DNA from: Ianthella basta
Taxonomy: Eukaryota; Porifera; Demospongiae; Verongiida; Ianthellidae
Length of the DNA stretch: 64,000 nucleotides
NCBI GenBank assembly: GCA_964019415.1
Contig: OZ025889.1
Coordinates: forward strand, 3,696,399-3,760,398
Reading direction: 5' to 3'
Below are positions 58,753 through 64,000 of this stretch, piece after piece. Within the stretch, counting starts at the first letter, position 1. The number at the start of each line of letters is the position of its first letter. Position numbers and translations under genes: made by a program. The notes beneath the pieces were generated by a model. It made no database searches and was not told the DNA's origin. It worked only from the letters and a program-made list of their open reading frames with translations.

Positions 58753-60351
58753 ATGCTATCGTGTCCTACCATACTGCTCCTCGCCTTGACTTTTGTTCAC
58801 GTTTCGAATGGCAGCACAGAACCATCATTAGGTAAGCCCATACGTCCTTTCTGGCACGGTAATCGCTCCACCTGGCGCGTTTAACTGTGGTACGCGCCAT
58901 CTATTGGCCGCTGGCTACGCCGCCATGAATAGTTTACATATTAATTTTGTAGACGAGTGAATGTAATGCAAATAGCAGTTATATTAACAAGCGTAAGACT
59001 CCAAGTGACTCAAGTACGTCTTCTCTCCTTTACAGATGCTTCGAACTGCCTGCAAGGCTTTGCCGACCCCAGGTCACTCCCGGTCAAAGATATAACGCAG
59101 AACGCCTCACTCTACAACGTCCTCCCTTACGGATTACATTTGTTTCCCAATATGAAGTTCCAATGTGATGGCAGTGTCAAAGGGCTGAAGATTGTACTGT
59201 TTTATACTACTGATGTTAATGATCGCTGGGAGAGGGTACCCAGTGTGGAGTTGCTGCAGCTGCTGTCGCCTGAGAATTACAGAAACTGTTCAGACGACAC
59301 ACTTAATTGTTACAGACTCTCGTTTACAATTGAGCACAACTTGGGCAACGAAAAGGACGAGGCCGAACTGTTCGATATTCAATGTTCTGACATGTGTATA
59401 AAACTTCGAAGTAACACAGTTCTAACTGTTTCAATGAACTTCAGCACACCCATGACGGTAAAGAGAGGAGACTACCTTGGTCTTGTCGTACCGCCTCTTG
59501 TCATGACCTTTGAAGATGCTCTCCCCATTGTATACACAGGGAGTAACTATGAAAGTCCTTTCATTGCCATCCCTCAGGGATCATTCATTCCTTCTGGTGA
59601 GCTGCTCAGTGCAAATGCAATAATGCAATACGTACTTCTCAGCAGGATGAGTATAATTATACGCTCACATATGCATACTGCCTCCATTGAAGAACAGCGA
59701 CACCTTTAACAAAAGGTGTATGCAATGGCTGAATAGGATTAAGTTTAGGCAAAATGAAGGATTAGGTCCTTTCACATTGTGTAGTGTTTATGTAAAGGCG
59801 GGCTTGAATAGGAGCCAGGTCTACGGTGAGGTTGTATGGATCTCTCTGGAAAGCATAATTGTAAAGATTGAGACCCAGTATATTTAGCCAACTATATATT
59901 TGGTACTATCATGCAGGATATATTTAGTGAAATTATTATGCATTCTATTTATACAGAGCACGTAGTTAAATAGCCAGTCTGAGTGTAGTATATAAGTTCT
60001 CCATTAATCTTTTATGACTAGTTTGGCACCCGGTGAACAATGTGTTAAGTATTAATTGAATATTGGTACTGTACATCACTATGGGCGACGTGCAAGCACA
60101 TGACATTCTGTTGTCTGCTTTGTCTTGCAGTGGGTTGGGAGGAGCAGCTGCGGCTTGCGCCATCTCTGAATTCGAATTCGGCATCATCTGCAGACTGTTC
60201 CTGGGCAACAGGGGCGATAACTGGTATATTGGTAGTAGCAGTTGTGGCAGTAGGAATTCTTGGAGCAATCACTGTAATCATGTGGAGAAGAAAGCACAAC
60301 ACTAAGGTCTATGAACGTGCTGTTGTGAATGTGGCCAATACTGAAGGTTAG
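58753..60351 (+). CDS. Gene 3: tail-less paralogue of gene 2
   Basis: Exons 58753-58831, 59036-59596, 60131-60351. The first two exons are nearly identical to gene 2: I see two amino-acid differences over 187 ectodomain residues. The third has about eight differences over 72 residues, plus loss of the six residues ITHNQL after the helix. Downstream, I find no NPxY exon before the window end; the duplication stops 366 bp after the last shared donor. Either the mRNA reads into the intron and stops at TAG (60349-60351), giving a membrane protein with about a 20-residue tail, or it splices to an exon outside the window. An expressed decoy-type form or a decaying copy are both possible. Confidence 0.65.
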
Positions 60352-60712
60352 TTGTCACTGCACTGGAGTGTTTAAAGACTATACTAGCCAAAGGTTTTTA
60401 TAGGTCACCATTATGTTCTGGCTTATACTTCAAATGTACTTGTAGTACAGACAGGAAGTGTGAGGTACTAAAACATGTATATATACTACAAGTATATTCA
60501 AGTATATACATTGAAAGAGAAATTAACTTTAGTAAGAGTGGCACAGAATTAATGTTTAGCTAATTAATTAATGAAAGACAATGTTTGGAATTTCACATAG
60601 CAAGGAAAGAAGGGGGAAGGGAAAATGGCAGTGAACCAGACTAGCACCAGCAACCTCCAGATCTTTAGCCGACTCTTTAGCAGCCAGGTCACTGGTCACG
60701 CACCGCCAACAG

Positions 60713-61712
60713 CCACTGATCTGTCTCCATTTTTAGGGGCTTCAGCAGCCCTATAAGTATTAGTTATAAGTGATTTATTTGCCGAACAAAGGGAAGCGTG
60801 GGCGAATGTTAATTGGTTTCTTGCCAAATAAGGAAAGCATTAGGGGAGCGCGGGCGAATCCAATGCATTTTTATTCATTACGAGAGCTAGCTAGCGAGGA
60901 GCCAAGCGAGTCAGGCCGAAACGTCGGTACGCTACACTTCCTGAAACCTCTTCCTCTACGGAGGAGACGTTTGCCCCGCTCCTGCAACGCGATCGAAGGC
61001 GCCAACAGACTTGGCTGGTTAATCGTGGTCTGCGGAAGGTGCGCCCGACGGCATTGGAGGCGGAGGGAGCCAAGCTGGCTCAGAGGAATCTGATGGTGGG
61101 ACAGCATGATGGATCGGTGATCAGCTGCGTCGGAACTGACCGTGATCCGAGACTCTGTGTTCGTTCGGTAGCTAGCTAGCTAGCTACGTACTTGAGATGT
61201 CTTTCCGACCGGGTCCTCTCGTGCGGAAGAATCGGCCACCCATCGACGCACAAATTTCGTCGAATCGATAGCTGTAGTACGGTAGAACGCCAGTAATCAG
61301 TTTGCTCAGTGCTTCCAATAAGATGAAGCTTAAGCTTTTGCGCCCTTTTCCATGACTGAAATGTACAGTGGCACCATAGATTTCAAAACCCAACCATATT
61401 AATGGTTGGGTAGTGTAGAGTTAGTGTATGCTTCATTGAACTGTTCTTGTGTTTTGATCTGAATGCAAGCACTTGCATGTGAAGTGTTGTTGCTATTGAT
61501 TGAATCACACTGAACCCGATTAGATATTTTCGTGAACCCAATCAGATATTCTTGCTCTCCAATAAGATATAATCGCTCTCCTATAAGATATAATCGCTCT
61601 CCAATAAGATATAATCGCTGTCTGATAACAAATTGTCACCTCTCACTGCAAGTAGCACTTTTATAGTCACTCAATAAACATAGCAACCACCTAGCAACGG
61701 CAAATAAGTACT
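60713..61712. other. Region without a supported gene; one GC-rich open stretch
   Basis: 60895-61176 has 94 codons free of stops on the plus strand, GC-rich, with no ATG at its start (reads ...YATLPETSSSTEETFAPLLQ...). It resembles nothing I know and may be a transposon remnant. Around 61555-61615 three copies of a 23-bp unit containing 'CTCCAATAAGATATAATCG' occur in tandem. Confidence 0.35.
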
Positions 61713-61816
61713 AGTTATAACATGGCAGCGAGGGCGCAGGCTGATTTATCACACGAGGGCGCGAAGCGCCCGAGTGCGATAAATCAGCTAAGCGCCCGAG
61801 CGGCCATGTTATAACT
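61713..61816. mobile_element. 104-bp palindromic element with GAGGGCGCGAAGCGCCCGAG centre
   Basis: AGTTATAACATGGC at the left mirrors GCCATGTTATAACT at the right. Inner arms CTGATTTATC and GATAAATCAG flank the central 20-bp hairpin. One arm has a small extra AGGGCGCAGG/GCGCCCG block. Confidence 0.85.
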
Positions 61817-61825
61817 GACTTGTTA

Positions 61826-62608
61826 CGATTCAAACCAGGGGGGGTCGGACAAGGTCCTGGGATTGCGCAATACCAGCACCTCAATAATTGCATTCCTGAC
61901 ATTCCAATCGCGTATCCATATGTTAACTGACTGTGCTCCAAGGCCGAATGTGCATACCCTGAGCCATGGCAGGGCCTTGTACTGCATTCGCGCCCCTGGT
62001 ATGACCCGTACGTACGTAGCCAAGGAGCCATTCGGTGGATTGGGCTTAACTGTCTGACCGCTTTCACGATTTAGTTTTGCAAGTTATCGCAGCGTTTCCT
62101 GAGGATTGCCAGCACGCTTAAGCCATTTCTAGCATCCCTGCTATCGAATGTGACAAATCGTGTACAGAACCAAGACGATTGTAAGGACGTGGCTGCCGAT
62201 TGCACTCCCATTGCAGAAGCAGTCAACCTATCAGTCTTGCAGTCCTGAAGTGATCAATGAGGTCTCGCTACCAGCTTCTAAGGAGTCACTTCCACAGGAG
62301 CACTTGCTCAGTACTCCAGATTAGGCTTCATCTGTCTCGTAGCCAGCAGCAGCGAACACTCGTACACCGGTGTTGGAAAATGCTCGTAAAACCTACCTAG
62401 ATGTTGGGGAAGGGCGGGGAAGGGTCCATTTTCTGATAGCCCTTGTCCAACTGTGTGCTCAGAAGCAAAGAAACAAGCGATGCGACGTGTTTCTCGAAAT
62501 ATGTCTGCTCTTTGCTAGTATAGGTAAAATACACAGTAAAGAGCAGCCGCGTCGGCCATTTGCGGACACACGTGACCTTGACCGACCCCCCTGGATTCAA
62601 ACAGCAGC
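61826..62608. mobile_element. Possible foldback element with about 30-bp inverted ends
   Basis: ATTCAAACCAGGGGGGGTCGG followed by ACAAGGTC at 61829-61857 is the approximate inverse of GACCTTGACCGACCCCCCTGGATTCAAA at 62574-62601 (quoted in part). The interior of about 720 bp has no gene-like frame. Confidence 0.5.
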
Positions 62609-62616
62609 GATTAGCG

Positions 62617-62700
62617 TTTGAATTCGTTCGCTGTCGAATGAATTTACCGAACGAACCTGACTGAAGTTACTATAGAAACCAGAGAACACCCTCATCTCGG
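62617..62700 (-). repeat. Dispersed repeat, inverted copy of 14999-15082
   Basis: The reverse complement contains GTTCTCTGGTTTCTATAGTAA and the flanking CGTT.GGTAAA..ATTCGAC pattern of the copy in DGK intron 10. Confidence 0.6.
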
Positions 62701-63245
62701 AGCACAAGGGGAAAGGAGAGAAGCGTCGCAAGAAAAATGCTGTCAGCGGCCTCTCGTACTGACTAAAGCGTCGGCGCCGCTTGAGTCGGCACTAGGGCAG
62801 ATGATTAGAAGTCCTACAAGCAGCGTATGAAGGGTGAACTCTCTTTTTAGAGAGTGTACTAGGATTTAAATGACTGGAGAACTTGGGAGTGGTGAGACCT
62901 ACCTTCACGTTGATCCATCAAGTTCACTTGGGAAAGGGAATCCGAGTTTCTCTGTCACTAAAGACATTACATGCACAATTACAAGTCACTGCCATAAAAG
63001 TACACGTGCAGTGCTGTACTAGGCATAAATTTATGTTGATGACCATGCTTCCAAGTGCCAAGCACTCATCATTCTAGAGCAAATGTTCATGAGAAAGTTT
63101 ACAAGGTGATGAATATCAAAGGCATTTTGCTAAAGCAGTAGACAAAACGTTTGTTTAAGGCTAGAAAGTGATTGGGTTAGCAAATAAGAGCCCCATTTGA
63201 CGCAGTGTGTTATGAGGTGTGAAAGTGTAAACAGTGGCGTTATGT
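62701..63245. other. Region in which I see nothing
   Basis: No domain-like frame, repeat or RNA gene recognised. Confidence 0.4.
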
Positions 63246-63371
63246 AATAGTTAAATGCTGACCAAGAGGTGTCTCTGAGATTTAGAGCACGAAGCACGAG
63301 GGCGCGAAGCGCCCGAGTGCCGAGTGGTCTAAATCTTCAGAGACACCGATTGGTCAGCATTTAAGTGTTAT
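63246..63371. mobile_element. 126-bp palindromic element, same centre as 61713-61816
   Basis: Outer arms TTAAATGCTGACCAA and TTGGTCAGCATTTAA, inner arms TGTCTCTGAGATTTA and TAAATCTTCAGAGACA, centre GAGGGCGCGAAGCGCCCGAG. The arms differ completely from the other element; only the centre is shared. Confidence 0.85.
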
Positions 63372-63470
63372 AGATCCCAACGATTGGTCAAGGAGCGGCA
63401 GCGAATCAGTTTAACTACTCGTACTTGCGTCATCACGTGTCTTTCGGAAGTAGTTAGCAATTTCTGACAA

Positions 63471-63556
63471 TGGCCGTGAATACATCGTTTGGTTATGGGG
63501 TTTGTCATCTCGCAGCAGACGTTCCTAAAGGTCGGCAGCGGATGCGGCGCGTAAGC
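63471..63556 (+). other. Possible first exon of a gene running off the window
   Basis: ATGGCCGTGAATACATCG opens a frame that meets a donor-like GTAAGC at about 63551 (GCGGCGC then GTAAGC). A possible next exon at 63671-63713 lies between GTTCGTAG and GTAAGC, but the phases do not join without a stop. Weak. Confidence 0.2.
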
Positions 63557-63814
63557 TAAACGTAAGCTTACTCAATGTCAGCCCCGTCAGCCACAGCATT
63601 TCCCTGAGCGGTGTCCTAAGCCTGTTCCCAGCTCGTAGCTAACCAGTTCCTTCTTGGCTCTGGTTCGTAGGCCGCTGCCGGATTGTTGCTTTACCCTGTT
63701 TGTCGATGAAACAAGTAAGCCGAGCGACCTGTGCATCGTATGTTGTGGAGTTAGCTACTATTGTTATCGCAGCTGCAATTTCTCTGCTATAGACCACGGG
63801 CCCAAGCCATGCCC

Positions 63815-63948
63815 ATGCTCTAAATCGCTATTTAGAGCATAGGCGCAAACGCCGCGCGTGCCACGCCCATGCTCTAAATCGCTATTTAGAGCATAGGCGC
63901 GAACGCCGCGCGTGCCACGCCCATGCTCTAAATCGTCATTTAGAGCAT
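63815..63948. repeat. 54-bp tandem repeat, each unit with a 26-bp palindrome
   Basis: Three copies with a 54-bp period (63815, 63869, 63923). Each starts ATGCTCTAAATCG and closes CGATTTAGAGCAT-type (ATTTAGAGCAT visible), then GGCGC.AACGCCGCGCGTG. The third copy changes GCTA to TCAT at the axis. The GGCGCGAACGCCG parts are also self-complementary. Confidence 0.9.
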
Positions 63949-64000
63949 AGGCGCGAACGCCGCCCGTCGAATTAGAACATGGCTAGACAAAATAGACCAC

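Larger units (their letters stand above)
57621..60712 (+). repeat. Tandem segmental duplication, copy B
   Basis: Second copy of 51581-54650. Its right edge coincides with the end of the internal 80-bp repeat (60631-60710); its left edge matches just downstream of the gene 1 poly(A) signal sequence in copy A. It carries the truncated gene 3. Confidence 0.95.

Overview
The window looks like nuclear DNA of an early-branching animal, most probably a demosponge. Its genes are rich in short GT-AG introns. It has a metazoan histone H2B with a 3' histone stem-loop, a type II diacylglycerol kinase, and a small cluster of single-pass membrane proteins whose ectodomain I cannot place in a common bilaterian family. 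The sponge assignment is inference. All gene models below were built by hand from splice sites and reading-frame continuity, and none has been checked by database search.

Layout. 1-1203: the last exon of an unidentified acidic protein after a long CA array. 2008-2727: a MYND zinc-finger gene. 3005-24822: a complete 31-exon diacylglycerol kinase of the delta/eta type (PH, two C1, split catalytic region, SAM; 1,239 aa), behind a TATA box. Its 6.4-kb first intron carries six long TG/CA arrays. 25633-26010: histone H2B, tail-to-tail with a minus-strand gene at 26243-42927. That gene encodes an unusual coactosin with two ADF-H domains (10 exons, 334 aa), and a perfect CArG box lies upstream of its start. 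Its 10.9-kb first intron holds two further minus-strand genes: an intact 12-exon RAG1-like recombinase (33772-39836, 996 aa) and a small acidic protein (40607-41492).

43 to 47.3 kb holds a degenerate piece resembling the membrane-protein ectodomain, and a 5'-truncated retroelement flanked by a 9-bp target duplication. 47.8 to 60.4 kb holds three related membrane-protein genes: signal peptide, a shared extracellular domain, one transmembrane helix, and tyrosine-rich tails with NPxY or YxxP motifs. Genes 2 and 3 lie in a recent 3.1-kb tandem duplication; gene 3 has lost its tail exons. 60.7 to 64 kb has no recognisable gene but several palindromic and foldback elements.

The most notable item is the RAG1-like gene. 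It keeps the N-terminal RAG1 zinc region, a GGRP motif, the three acidic catalytic positions and the four zinc ligands, with Asp-to-CxxC spacing matching vertebrate RAG1. The reading frame is open across all 12 exons. Its setting, nested in a cytoskeletal gene with no visible RAG2, raises the question of mobile element versus domesticated gene.
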